The notes under the pieces are model-generated. The model saw nothing but the letters and a program-made list of their open reading frames with translations. It was not told where the DNA came from and made no database searches. A stretch of 64,000 nucleotides of DNA from Amoebidium appalachense (lineage: Eukaryota > Ichthyosporea), in contig CAVNZM010000004.1 of NCBI GenBank assembly GCA_963693365.1, forward strand, positions 6,262,001-6,326,000. Reading direction: 5' to 3'. Positions 1-10,551 of this stretch are shown one piece after another. Position 1 is the first letter of the stretch, and every line of letters begins with the position of its first letter. Made by a program: the position numbers and the translations under genes.

Positions 1-276
1 TTAGGTAGGTATGTAAAGAGAGGACGCAGCGCACATACACTATAGTAGCTACGCACACACACCGTACAGAAACCACGTCACACATACATAAACGCACACA
101 CACACGCGTACACACACGAATACCGCGGATGTGGAGTTACGTGGTGAAGCCCTACTTGAATTTCTTTATTATTAGTCACTTCTTCCCCCCCCCCCCCCCC
201 CCCCTTCCCCCCCCCAAAAAAATATAATGTATAAATAATGATAATATAATAATAATAATAATAATAATAATATAAT

Positions 277-313
<37 letters not shown>

Positions 314-803
314 CGCACACAAGCACATGCACAGGCACATGCTGTGGTACGGTACCTACTGTACGTAAGTTTTTTTTTTCAAGGCCCGCGCCTAGAGAGG
401 CCGCGGCACTCCGGGAGTCTAGTAGAAATCCAAGCGGTAACGGTTACCGCTCCCGTGGACACCCAACCCACCCCGGCCCGGGGTGCATGTCTGAGGTGAC
501 CCTTTTTGAATTCTTGGGCGGCCAGCCCGGAGAAATTGAAGGGTTTGCACAAGTTATCCCGGACCAAGTTGACGAGCTCAAATATACCACATGCTTCAAG
601 TTACAGGGTGTGTTTCCATGAAATAAGCGGCATTGACGGTGCAATATTATTAGGTACTTTCTTTTCTTGTAAGTCTGATTTGGATTCATACATGTGCACG
701 AGAAGGAAATATACAAATCAATATGACTGCAAGGTAGATGGGTGAATTTTGTTGAGCATGTACGTACGTATTAAATTTCGAATCCCCCCTCCTCCTCCGA
801 GCC

Positions 804-834
<31 letters not shown>

Positions 835-1152
835 ACCCACACACACCTAGTAGTCATGCCCCCCTCTCTCCCCCCATCCCCCTCCCATGAAATATGTACA
901 GAACACATGCCGAGGTGTGCTTCATCACTGCTAGCCGGCAAGTTGTTCCACGCATAGTGTATGGCATGGTCCGTCACAGTGGTGTTTCAGAAAAGTTATA
1001 AGCGACATACGAATTTGCCCCGTCCCAGAATGATTGTTCCGCGAGAAGAATATCTCATGAATACTCCAACATCCTAGAATACCCCTGCAAACGAATCTCA
1101 AGGCTGGGGAAGATAAAGTGCGAGAACTTAAACTCGGACTTTTCTTTAGTTC

Positions 1153-1183
<31 letters not shown>

Positions 1184-1191
1184 CTCTCTCT

Positions 1192-1222
<31 letters not shown>

Positions 1223-1745
1223 CTTTCTTTTTTTCTTTTTTCCCGTCCCTGTATCTCCGAAATGCGTAGAGAGCTGTTTCTGTAGATCAAGTTCGAAGGC
1301 GGGAGTGGGTGGGTGGGTGGTAGGTGGATGCCATGGCTGATGGGTGTGTTTGTATGTGCACACGCAAAGATGGAGTGAGTTGTCTGTGTGTGTGTGCGGG
1401 TGTGGGGGTGTGCGTGCGTGTGCGTGTTTGTGTGTGTATGTGTGTGTGTGGGAGGAGGGGGAAGGGGGGGGGGGAGGGGGGGGGGGGGGGGAGAGGGGGA
1501 GGGGGGGCAGGGAACTGGGCCCGGAGGGTGGGGGGATGTAAGGTAAGGTAGGCGTCACCCACGTAAAAAAAGATAAAATCCTGGATTTATTTTCAGTACG
1601 AATTATACGAAGTAATCTTTTACTCATACCTGTACTACAAAGTTGTGGCACGGGGGGCTGGCAGAAGGAGAGAGAAATCTGTATAAAGTAGCATTGAACT
1701 ATTAGCAATATAATATAAATCATGATATGCACACTCGTTCGAACA

Positions 1746-1783
<38 letters not shown>

Positions 1784-1828
1784 TCCCCGTGTGTGTGTGT
1801 CTGCGCCAGTGTGTGTGTGTGTGTGTTT

Positions 1829-1870
<42 letters not shown>

Positions 1871-3807
1871 GTGTGTGTGTGCGTGCACGTGCGTCACGCG
1901 ACGCGTGCACACGTTCAATTGGGAGGGGGGGGGGAGAGGGGGAGGATTCGGGAAGAAAGGGGGGGGAGGGCGGAGAGAGAGGGGGGGGGGGGAGGTGGGG
2001 AGCTGTGTGTAGTGCCGCGCGTGTGTTAATCCCCTTATAAATATTTTAACTCTTTCTGTGCTTTTTTTGGGCCGGAGGGGAGGGGGGAGGGGGGGGGGAG
2101 GGGGAGAACCGAACTGAATAATATCTGTCTAAAGTAACGGTACGGGAGAGGGGGGGCGGGGGTCTATAATTTATATGAGCAGTGTCCGTAATACCATGCT
2201 ATGTAAGACTTGACTGTTTCTTGTATGGTCATGCAAATACACGTGAAGGGGTAAAAGGGGAGGAGGCTTAGGCCCGAAAACAACTTTACCAGGTGGAAGG
2301 GGGGAGGGGGGAAGGGGCCTCGGGGCGGAGAACGTTGCATCTTGCAGCTAGGTGCAAGTGTGTGTGGATGAGAGGCAGAGAGAGACGGGGGGGGGGGGGG
2401 GGGGGGGGAGGGGGAGAGAGAAAAAGAGAGAGGGGGAAAAAAAAAGGCGGGAGGAGGGGGAGGCCTTGGGAAAGGGGAAGAGCAAAAAAGAGATAGGGAA
2501 AGAAAGGGAAAGAAAGAGACGGGGGAAGTGGGGTGGTGGCCGTGGTGGTACCACGTAGGTGATGCTGGTTGGTTGGTGGTTGGTCTTTGGGGAAAGGGAA
2601 GGGAAAAGGAGGAGGGAGGGGGGGGGGGGGGGGGGAGGAAGGAATCCCACATACTCCATCTTTTTCACAACAAGGCAAACTCCTTAATCCCAAGCCTTAT
2701 TTATAATGTCTGAAGGATGGTAAGCCGGTGATGCCTGCACCAAACGTGGGGAAGGGGGTGTGGGGTAGGGTTGTGCACGTGTTAGTGTTTCAGGTTCTCC
2801 ACGCCTGTGGGCATGAGCACGTGCGTTTGGATGTGTATGCATGCGCTTCAGAGGTATGTTTTCGTTTGTTTTTTCCCTTTCTTTGTTTCTTTTTGGGAGT
2901 GGCAGTGGGGAATGGGGAGGGAAGAAAGCCTAAGAGAGAGGAGAGCGAGCGAACGCTTAAGGGATGTGAGGGGGGATGGGAGAGGGGGAGGAGGGGGGGA
3001 GGGGGTAGATTATGGTGGAGGTGAAGGAATCAGGATTGTTGGGACGCCACAATATCCTCCTGCAAGAACGAGCACCCAGGAAAGTTGGGCACAACCTCCA
3101 TCACAAACACCGTGACGAAGCATGCAAACAGCCCTTACCTGGAGGCACTACTTACCTGGAGGCACTAGGTCCACAAGACCCGGTGGTCCTGTTCTTGAAA
3201 GCAGAGACTGAGGCCATGGGCGAGAGGCGAGCACAACAAAGATGGAGAAAAAAAATAAAAAAATAAATAAAAACCACAGTACGTTCGGCGTTTGCATTTC
3301 GCGCCCATTTCGTGCCGGTTACGCTATTTTTAAAAACTTGGCGAGTGATATTTTCGCCTTTTTTGTGTTACACTAACCCCAAAAAGGAAGTCCAACCCGC
3401 AGCCACTATCCGCCTCCGCGCGCCACCGGAGTCGGAAGGACGGACAATGATTGGTTGGAACCAAATTTAAACCAATCAAATCGAATAGCCGCTGAATCAG
3501 ACCAACTCCATATTAAAACGTTACTCTTAAGATACATTGGGTTTTCACTTCTTATCTTTCAGATTGCATCATTATTGGCAAACTTGGACACAAGATAACG
3601 CTATATTCATTGGGGTTTACGCTGTTTACTCGAGGCAAAGAGAACCAGTCTCAGGTATGGGGGGGGGGGTTTTTGCTCGGAATATCCCCTCAGCGGTATA
3701 TCATGATCACGTACATAGATGTCGGGTGGTGACTATATATCAGGGTTTACTTTCTCTACGAGACACCATAAAGACTACAAGGAGAAATCAATTAGTTGGG
3801 GTTCCCC

Positions 3808-3808
<1 letters not shown>
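1..3808. other. Repeat-rich region with no recognised gene
   Basis: I find no convincing gene here. The stretch holds C homopolymers (for example 803-833, 1158-1182 and 1750-1780), an (AAT)n/(AAC)n block near 240-312, a T run near 1195-1222, (GT)n near 1790-1880, and GA-rich tracts at 2380-2640. The reading frames are low-complexity Gly, Pro, His-Thr or Cys-Val products of these repeats. A short tandem duplication lies at 3137-3168. At 3455-3480 there are two inverted CCAAT-type boxes (ATTGG, CCAAT), which could belong to a promoter, but no downstream gene was found. Confidence 0.6.
434..450. repeat. 17-bp perfect palindrome
   Basis: GCGGTAAC-G-GTTACCGC reads the same on both strands apart from the central base. 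It lies in an otherwise unannotated GC-rich stretch. It could be a dimeric protein binding site, but nothing else supports that. Confidence 0.5.
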
Positions 3809-3847
<39 letters not shown>

Positions 3848-3879
3848 GGGCTCCCCTCGGGACACTCGGTATCAGCTGG

Positions 3880-3932
<53 letters not shown>

Positions 3933-6153
3933 GTGTGTGTGTGTGCGCGTGCGCTATAATTTTGTAGTGATGTGTTTCTCAAGCCAATCAATACATCTAA
4001 TAAACAGGTCGTAGTTACGCGTGTTTAGTATAAAATCAAGGATGTTGTAATTTACAGGTAGGCTATCTTTCTGGGTGTCTGTTGTGAATGTGACGTGTGT
4101 GTGTTGCGGTATTATGTGGTCTATCAAACTACATTTGGCGATACATGACCGGTTAAACTGGTGTGTGTGTGTGTTGTTTGGGCATGCAAATGATGCCACC
4201 TTATACTTATTAGATCTCCACTGTATAGCACGTGTACAGTAAAAGCGTGGTAATTGATCAATAATACCATCAGCTAGAGAGAGACCAGTTCTACAGGAAA
4301 GTAATATGTATTTAGGTGTTATACACTTGCGAGTGCCATATTTGGCAATATGGTTGAGGCGGTCAGTATATATAAAACGAGACATAAGGCTTAGTTTTTC
4401 AAGGTGTATGCTTTCATCGGGTCTAGTGTCGTGTGGTATCTTTTTCCATTTGTTATATTGCGTGATTATCTTGTGATTGTGTACATGTTTAATAAGTAAG
4501 TGGCAGTCCAAAGTCACACACACACTATTGCGGGGTTTATTTGTATTTGTGCCCAGGGGAGAAGGGGGAGAGAGAGGGGAGGAAAGAGGGGAGAGGTGAG
4601 GAGGGGACAGGTCGGATAGAGAAGAGAGGGTGGGAGGGCAAATACTTCTTTAAGCGGCTTATGTGCTTATTGAATTTCAGCGCGAGATAGGATACTCTAG
4701 CAGCTATTGGGACCAGACCATATATCGAGAGCGTTACAGGCCCAGGTTTACAACAGTTGTTAGATAGAAAGGAGGCAACTTCTGCTTCAAGGAAATTTGC
4801 CAAGGGTTTAAGCGCTCTAGTTCTCTCTTTCTTGATCCAAGCGGCGAGAAGGGGTAAACCATATTCACATGCCGGGAAGACAAAAGTGCGAATAAATGTA
4901 AGTCTAATAGAAGGATGGAGGGGTGTGTCTTTAAAAATATTAGCCGAGAAGAAAGCTAACCGCTTACGAGCCAACTCTACCCTCTTTTCGACCATATGGG
5001 GAAACATAACACCAACAGAATCAACCGGAACACCAAGATATTTGTATTCTGGAACTATAGGTACAGGTTTAGATGATAATGTAAATGTGTGTAAATTGTT
5101 AGCTATATCAGGTACAAGAACACCACATTTGTCTATGTTAAGGATCATAAGGTTTGCCTTGCACCACTCTGACACTACATCGAACAATCTTTGCAGGCGT
5201 CTAGGGGTACGGGCAAGGAGGGACAGATCATCAGCATAGAGAAGTGCAGGCGGAAAGTTATTAATAGGGTCATCGTTTTCGGCGTAAATCTTGACAGCCA
5301 AATCATCTATAAATAGGTTAAACAAAAAGGGGCTAAGCAATGAACCCTGCAAGAGACCTCTAGTACGAGCAAAACCATATGAAAGATGCCCATTAACCAC
5401 AGCTCTACCATAGGTTTGAGACAAGAGTGCTTCTAACAGAACACCAATGCAGTGTGGTACACCCCGTGCAGCAAGCTTTTCCCATAGGAGACCAGGGGAG
5501 ACAGAATCGTAAGCAGTTTTCCAATCAATAAAGCCAACATATTGTGCACCAACTTGCATAGAATCGTGCAGTGCCATTATTTGAACATAACATGAATTGT
5601 TTTTACGAAAAGCGGATTGGCATGGGTGTATGTGAAGAATAGATTGAAACCTAGGGTGATGTGCAAATAACCTAAGTAAGCAAGCTTCAAAGAATCTACG
5701 AACAACCTGGGTTAGTGTAATGGGGCGAAAGGATGATATGGGGCCCTCAGAGTCCTTCTTAACTATGGGGATCACTAAGGTATCTAACCAAGATGACGGG
5801 ACATGTCCACATTTAACACACCAAGAAAAGAGAGAGCTTAACATGATAGTAAGATCAGGTTTAATAGCACGATCACTTTCCTTTTGTGGGTAGGAGGGAA
5901 CAAGGATTTTAAGAAACCCAGCAGGGAGTCCATCAGGTCCACAAGACTTACTAGAGCTATAACTAGATATCACAGACCATATGGCATCGGGACTGAAAAA
6001 GGGGAGGATCGATTCTATGGGGATAGATGGGTCTACAGGCCACACAATAGGTTTCTGAGCGGGGGTCCTATCTTTAAACAGTTCCGAGAAATACTTATCA
6101 GAGTCTATGAGGGGGTCTCCAGTGGTATCACCAATAATACGAGCAGGTGGGTG
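3809..6153 (-). mobile_element. 5'-truncated non-LTR (LINE-type) retrotransposon
   Basis: The minus strand carries a reverse transcriptase coding region followed by a 3' tail that includes a (CA)n tract (3881-3952) and ends in an (A)35 run (the T run at 3809-3843 on the plus strand). This matches a retroposed LINE with a poly(A) tail. The 5' end is open at 6153 with no start codon and no endonuclease domain, so the copy is 5'-truncated, as is usual for target-primed insertions. Exact ends and target duplications were not established. Confidence 0.75.
3954..6153 (-). pseudogene. LINE reverse transcriptase, 5'-truncated and frame-broken
   Basis: The main frame (6153-4537) shows reverse transcriptase blocks in order: a GPDGLPAGFLK-like block, a FRPITLTQ block, the FIDWKTAYDSV block holding the first catalytic Asp, a GLLQGSLLSPFLFNLFIDD block, and the catalytic LLYADDLSLLA (YADD) block. 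A thumb-like region follows. The frame stops at 4537 and the C-terminal part continues in another frame (4523-3954), with a Cys/His cluster starting CPNN. The break lies next to a (GT)n tract, which suggests slippage. The N-terminal endonuclease is missing. The element is probably dead, although the catalytic core is intact. Confidence 0.8.
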
Positions 6154-6641
6154 TCATTGTGTACACCCAAAAGTTGAAGTGTGGTAACCTTTTATTGGCC
6201 TTCTATTGACAAAAGGTACGAGGTTGAACCTGTGCTGTTCGGAACGGAAGCGCTACGTAGCACAGGTTTTTGCAAATCAGCGCGATTCATATACGTGATA
6301 AAAATGAACTGCGTGTTTATCATCCAAGCAATAGTTTTTATTTCAATATATTTAAAATGTGTAGTTACGTCTGGTTGGAGAAAGTAACCTTTTAGTTTTT
6401 GTTCTGATTCGTAGTTTGCCTTTCAAGTGGCTCAGCTCTCGGACCAGCCGACTGGCTGGCTGATCATGACTGGTCGGGTCAACTTGAAAGTTGAGGCCGG
6501 GCCCAGCCGTGGCCAGCTGACGTGGCCGCTACATTAGCTGCATCAACAGCCTCAGCTGCAGCAGGTGTGCATGCATGAAACATATGTCAGTCTGTATGGA
6601 GCGGAAGGATCGTAGACCGAAATCCCAAGAAAACTTCCAAC
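6154..6641. promoter_or_regulatory. Upstream region of the type I membrane protein gene
   Basis: This 0.5-kb stretch lies between the LINE fragment and the next gene. It is free of homopolymers, unlike its surroundings, and contains GC-rich inverted-repeat-like segments with GGCC/GGCT cores (6430-6530). It is presumably 5' UTR and promoter of the 6642 gene. No TATA box is evident. Confidence 0.35.
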
Positions 6642-8069
6642 ATGGGCCTTATAGCGCATGGACGTTGGCTTCAGGCACTGTGCCTCTGCCTTTTTTTTCC
6701 TGTAATTCTTGCAAGCAGCACACCCATTTCCGACACAGCCATCTCCATCAACAAGGCTCATGTTGCAGCACGCAGGGCACAGAAGGGCCCAGCCTGCCCA
6801 GCTGACTCTGAGGTTGCACGTGTAGAGTCCACGGGCCCCCGCGACCTTACGTGTGCCACGCGTGTGAGCATAAATCACGAGGGGGTAGTGGTGAATGGCC
6901 ATGGGAACCAGATGTGCCGCTGTATGGCCACCTACAAGTGTGAGGGCTGCCCTGCCTGCACACTCAACGGAAGAGATATTTTCTCACCAGGACCAGGAGT
7001 TGCCTCGTGCAAAAAGGTGAGTGGTGAGAGCAGCATTCATGAGTATGCAGTATCTGCTAAGAGCAAGTATATATCCACATGCTCATTTCTGTGCATGGAA
7101 CGAACACACCCACCTACCCACCCAGTGACTTTGGCGACCGCTCTTTTTTGGCAACTCCGAGGCTCCTCGAGAAAAAGCTCCGGAAGTTCTGCAAAGACAC
7201 CATGGACTTAGAGTGAAGCGACGAGTGCCTCCCCCCCTCCCCCCTCCCCCCCCCCCCCCCCCCCAACTCCCCCACTTCGCTACCATCAAAAAGCACCACA
7301 CACCACCAGTACCGGAACCAGCGCCAGCACTCAGCACCACCCCACCACTTTCCGTTTACCCCGGACCCACCCCCAATGGCACAAACACACACCCCCTCGA
7401 ACCCCGGGGCCCTGTCCTAGGAAGCCGCTCATCTCAGTTGTTTGTTTGTTTGCACAAGTTTTTTGACTCAAGCAGCCTTCGAAGCTTCTAATCTCTGTCC
7501 AAACCCCCCCCCCCTCCCCCCCCCCCTCCCCCTTCACAAACACACACATTTTGCAGGACACACCTGACCCTAGCCCAGCCCCGACTCCTGACCCCCACTC
7601 CGGCCGGGGAAGCAACACTGCGGGTGTGATAGCTGGCAGTTTGGGCTCCGTTGCTCTGCTTGGCATGGCTGGAGGTGGCTATGCATTTTATCGCCGCCAC
7701 AAAGCTGCAAGAACTTCCGCAAACGGAGAAAACGATCCTCTTTTCCTTCGGAACGCTTTGGGTAGTTCGCATGATACTTGGGCGCACCATGGATCCTCTG
7801 CTGTCAACAACTTGAAACCGAGCAACTCTAGTAATGGCACAAGAGACACACACTTTTCCGGACCTTTTGGTGTGGAAAGGGGAACGCTTGGCCAACCGCG
7901 AGCTGATTCAATTATACACACCGGGAGGCTTTATCCCAGTTTTTCTGATGCTGCGACCAACAGCACGATAGACTATGACGCTATGTCTGATATTCCTAGC
8001 AGCGCTGGTGTGAGCACTACTACGTATGAGACAGCGGTTACGTCACAGCCTGCGAATGTGACACGTTGA
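6642..8069 (+). CDS. Type I single-pass membrane protein, unknown family
   Basis: Two exons fit without gaps: 6642-7016 and 7557-8069, joined phase 0 by a GTGAGT donor and a TTTTGCAG acceptor, giving 295 aa ending in TGA. The start has a good context (A at -3, G at +4). Residues 1-24 form a signal peptide with a Leu/Cys/Phe-rich core. The ectodomain (about 25-146) carries a compact cysteine cluster with spacing C-x-C-x6-C-x2-C-x2-C, then a Pro/Asp/Ser-rich stalk. A transmembrane helix with small-residue (Gly-rich) packing lies at about 147-170, followed by a basic stop-transfer YRRHK and a Ser/Thr-rich cytoplasmic tail of about 120 aa. I do not recognise the family. A receptor or adhesion role is possible but is inference only. 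A further small exon inside the intron cannot be excluded. Confidence 0.7.
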
Positions 8070-8744
8070 GGTTTGTGGTTGTTTCGGAAATGCATGGAGA
8101 GGAGTCGATCAGGCTCTTGACAGGTTCGTTCGTGTCCTGTTGTAGGGATCAGATAAAAACTGAGACTCCAATCTGCATGTTGTATCTTCTTTATGTTTTA
8201 ATTGAGCAAGGAAAGGTATTGAGATGACTGGGTGAAGGCTGGGGGTGGGGGGGGGGGGGGGGGGGGGGGGGAGACGGGGCAGGCTGTATTTACACTTCAA
8301 GATAACCCAACTCACAACCAGCACATAGTGAGTGTGGGCGGTTTATTTTGGAACATACCGGGGACAAGTACATAAGGCTCGAAGATGACGCCTAAAGCAG
8401 CCCTATACATGTCAGAGATTCCTGACCCTGTGGCTATTTGCCAAGTGCCCCCCCCCCCCCCCCCCCCCCCCCCCAAAAAAAAGATCGTTGATACCCGTCT
8501 GTAAAATCAGACACATTAGTGTGCATGCAGCACACACACACACACACGCACACGCACACGCACGCACACACACAAACACCTACTCTCTCTCTCCCTCCCT
8601 CCCTCCCTTTCTCTCTCCCATCCCCTTACCTCTGCCAGTCTCTGCTCCTCCCGTCTTTCCTCCTCTCTGCGGAGCGCTGATCCACTACATATTACAACCA
8701 CCCACCCGAACATGTTCTGGCGCAGTGCACTTTTTGTGCTAAGA
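8070..8744. other. Convergent spacer with simple repeats
   Basis: The stretch contains the 3' UTR of the membrane protein gene, a G run near 8240-8270, a C(27)A(8) junction at 8448-8482, and a (CA)n/(CT)n block at 8531-8620. No coding region was recognised. Confidence 0.5.
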
Positions 8745-8750
8745 TTTATT
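8745..8750 (-). terminator. Poly(A) signal AATAAA of the minus-strand DUF3253-like gene
   Basis: AATAAA on the minus strand, about 350 nt downstream of the stop codon at 9103. The SECIS-like hairpin lies between the stop and this signal, so it would be in the mature 3' UTR. Confidence 0.55.
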
Positions 8751-8868
8751 GTCTCTGCAGTTCATCACAAGAAAGCGTAGAAGGGGCCTGATCATGCAAC
8801 CACAACACGTCGTGTTTTAATTTCGTGTGTTCTTTCCGTGTTCACTTCGACGCCAGTTATGGCCTCGC

Positions 8869-8915
8869 ATCAAACCACACCACCAGCCTAACGCTCTTTT
8901 TGTTGTGGTCGTCAT
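8869..8915 (-). promoter_or_regulatory. Candidate SECIS element (core), 3' UTR of the minus-strand gene
   Basis: Read on the minus strand, the core starts with ATGA (8915-8912) and ends with TGAT (8872-8869), the expected non-Watson-Crick quartet. After ATGA one base is skipped and about ten positions pair with the segment before TGAT (one A.G mismatch). An unpaired A run follows 11 to 12 nt after ATGA, then a 3-bp mini-helix (AGC/GCT) with a 5-nt loop. That is the layout of a type II eukaryotic SECIS. The element starts 187 nt past the stop codon. Pairing was done by hand; the lower helix is weak. Confidence 0.7.
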
Positions 8916-9102
8916 AAGAAAAAACACAGGCAGAGCGACTCGAAATTAATATGGGAGCAGCAGATGTAACATGTACTCAATCAATCGAAAAAGAAAGAAG
9001 CAGGGGGTAGACAGGCACTCTAAAGGGAGACTGTTATAAACCAATATACCAGCAGCAAAAAATAGCTTTCAGGGGTTACAACACTCGGACAGAAGACTTC
9101 GC

Positions 9103-9564
9103 CTAGCCATCTGTCTTCCTTCTCTTCTTGTAAGTGGAAGCTGCACTGCTGCTTTCTCGACCCTTATTCACACTACGCCATTTAGCCTTTTGGAGTGTTT
9201 CCTTGTTGAATAGTCCTTCAGCCCTTTCATCTCTCAAGCTATCATCCAATGTTTTTTTCGTACTTGCCACCCGAATGGGACCCCGGACACCACGGGTTAC
9301 ACGGACACCCTTCTGTGTAACTACCACCTCGTTCTTCTCTTCAAGTTCCCATACAATCTCACGTGTATGCTCCATATACCCACGCCACCACTCTCCAGAA
9401 ACAGCATTCTTATCTACATCTTTCACTTTTCCAGATGTGATGTTTTTCTGGACGGTGCGTGGTATCAAGCTTGGTCATACAGTAGATGGATGGACCCTCT
9501 GGGTTGTCTCGAGCAGCTGTTGGCGTAGAAGTTGATCTACCAGAGAAGGAGAGAGATCAGACAT
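9103..9564 (-). CDS. DUF3253-like protein with in-frame TGA at codon 30 (candidate selenoprotein)
   Basis: A single-exon frame runs from ATG (9564) to TAG (9103), 153 residues if the TGA at 9477-9475 (codon 30) is read through. The segment before it (MSDLSPSLVDQLLRQQ...) and after it (...TVQKNITSGKV) both align without gaps to the plus-strand neighbour. Residues of about 58-98 match the DUF3253 pattern as I know it from bacteria: a W-W start, a helix with TREIVWELEEK, then VVVTQKGVRV and RGPIRV. The C-terminus is basic (KKRRK), suggesting a nuclear location. The family's usual Cys-Pro-Ser has His in place of Cys, and the TGA lies five codons further on. With the SECIS-like element at 8869-8915, selenocysteine is the best reading. 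Otherwise this would be a pseudogene. Confidence 0.75.
9475..9477 (-). other. In-frame TGA, candidate selenocysteine codon
   Basis: Codon 30 of the minus-strand DUF3253-like gene, within HPSTV-TGA-PSLIP. The reading frame is intact on both sides, and the same codon position is TGA in the paralogue at 10062-10064. Confidence 0.75.
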
Positions 9565-9974
9565 CTTGTTATGCAAATCACTATACACAATTTACGTAGA
9601 AGAGCCTAACATGCTCCATACAGTTTTAGACTGTAGTCTTCAAATCAGCAACAACACATTTCGTCTTCCCAATCGTTCCTTCCGAAAGTGTGCATGTGCT
9701 TTTCATCCTGAAACAGTCATGACCTTGTTTTGCGGCGAAACGCCAAATCCAAAGCAAACGATGATTGTTTACGCACGATTTTTCAGGCTGTGATTGCACA
9801 GGAACGTATCATAAGCCTTTATATGGCTAATATCAGCAAGAGGCGTCGCTGCTTTTCGGCGACGGAAGCTCTCGGAACCGGAGATACCATTGCAGCAGAT
9901 AGCGCAGTTTCAAAGTTGGTGCAGCGAACTTGAAAAGACAGCAGCAAGAACAATCATAGTACTCACATCTTACC
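9565..9974. promoter_or_regulatory. Divergent promoter region between the two DUF3253-like genes
   Basis: The 410 bp separate two start codons pointing away from each other. An octamer-type ATGCAAAT lies at 9571-9578 next to the minus-strand start, and a TATA-like TTTATATG lies near 9820. Both are single short matches. The head-to-head layout suggests shared regulation. Confidence 0.4.
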
Positions 9975-10496
9975 ATGGCTGGTCTGGAAAATGGAAAACT
10001 TGACGAGCTCCTGCGCGAGCAGGTGCTTGAGTCCACCGCCAGAGTTTTTCCCTCCTCCCTTTGATACAACACCGTTACGGCCCACCTGAAGAAAAAGATA
10101 GCTTCTGGCATGGTCAAGGGGGTCGAGCCGTCCGTTGTTACCGGGGGGTGGAAAGGTGCCATTGGGCGGACTAAAGAAGCAATTTGGCAGCTTGTGGAGG
10201 AGGGAAAAGTGATTGCTCTTCAAAACGGGAAAAGCGTGAAGAGAGGTACTCCCGGGCGCATCATGGTGAAGGGCACTGGTGGGGCGACGGCTAACGGGGA
10301 GGAAGCTAAAGGGAAAGCTAGCAGCAAAAAGGTTAACACCGACAAGGCTGATGATGGAGCCAAAGGAAAAGCCTCCAGCAAGAAATCTGAGAGCGAAGAG
10401 ACTAATAAGGAGACAAGTAAGGGTAGCAAGAGAAAGGCTGCCTCTGTAGAGAAAGAAGCTGCCGCTACGAGGAGTAAGCGAACAAGGAGGCAGTAG
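9975..10496 (+). CDS. DUF3253-like protein with in-frame TGA at codon 30 (candidate selenoprotein)
   Basis: The frame starts at an ACCATGG context (9975) and ends at TAG (10494-10496), 173 residues if the TGA at 10062-10064 is decoded. Residues 1-29 and 31-50 align without gaps to the minus-strand neighbour: LLREQVLEST versus LLRQQLLETT before the TGA, and KKIASGMVKGV versus KNITSGKVKDV after it. The DUF3253-like core (about 58-98) has GGWKGAIGRTKEAIWQLVEE, VIALQNGK and a diverged TPGRIMV ending. A Lys/Ala/Ser-rich tail (about 100-173) contains a repeated AKGKASSKK unit and ends in KRTRRQ, typical of nuclear, chromatin-associated proteins. The tail is absent from the paralogue. A SECIS-like hairpin lies 55 nt past the stop. 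The biochemical role is unknown. Confidence 0.75.
10062..10064 (+). other. In-frame TGA, candidate selenocysteine codon
   Basis: Codon 30 of the plus-strand gene, within FPSSL-TGA-YNTVT. No GT...AG intron small enough to remove it is visible, and the flanking residues stay aligned with the paralogue, so frameshift and splicing are unlikely explanations. Confidence 0.75.
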
Positions 10497-10551
10497 GGGG
10501 TATGTGGGTAGCAGGGGTTGGCAGAAAGAAGAGGGCTGGTCGAAGAATCGA

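Noticed and set aside
1055-1918. Long His-Thr, Gly, Pro or Cys-Val rich reading frames over microsatellites here and throughout
   Set aside because: They are translations of (CA)n, (GT)n and C/G runs on either strand, with no recognisable domain or splice context.
9103-10496. TGA read as an ordinary sense codon (variant nuclear code)
   Set aside because: The membrane protein gene at 6642 appears to end in TGA, and long coding exons elsewhere (TSP1, ankyrin, reverse transcriptase) contain no in-frame TGA although Trp is common as TGG. The SECIS-like hairpins explain the two exceptions better.
9103-10496. The two DUF3253-like genes as pseudogenes
   Set aside because: Both keep the downstream frame, share the same single stop position, and carry matching 3' UTR hairpins.
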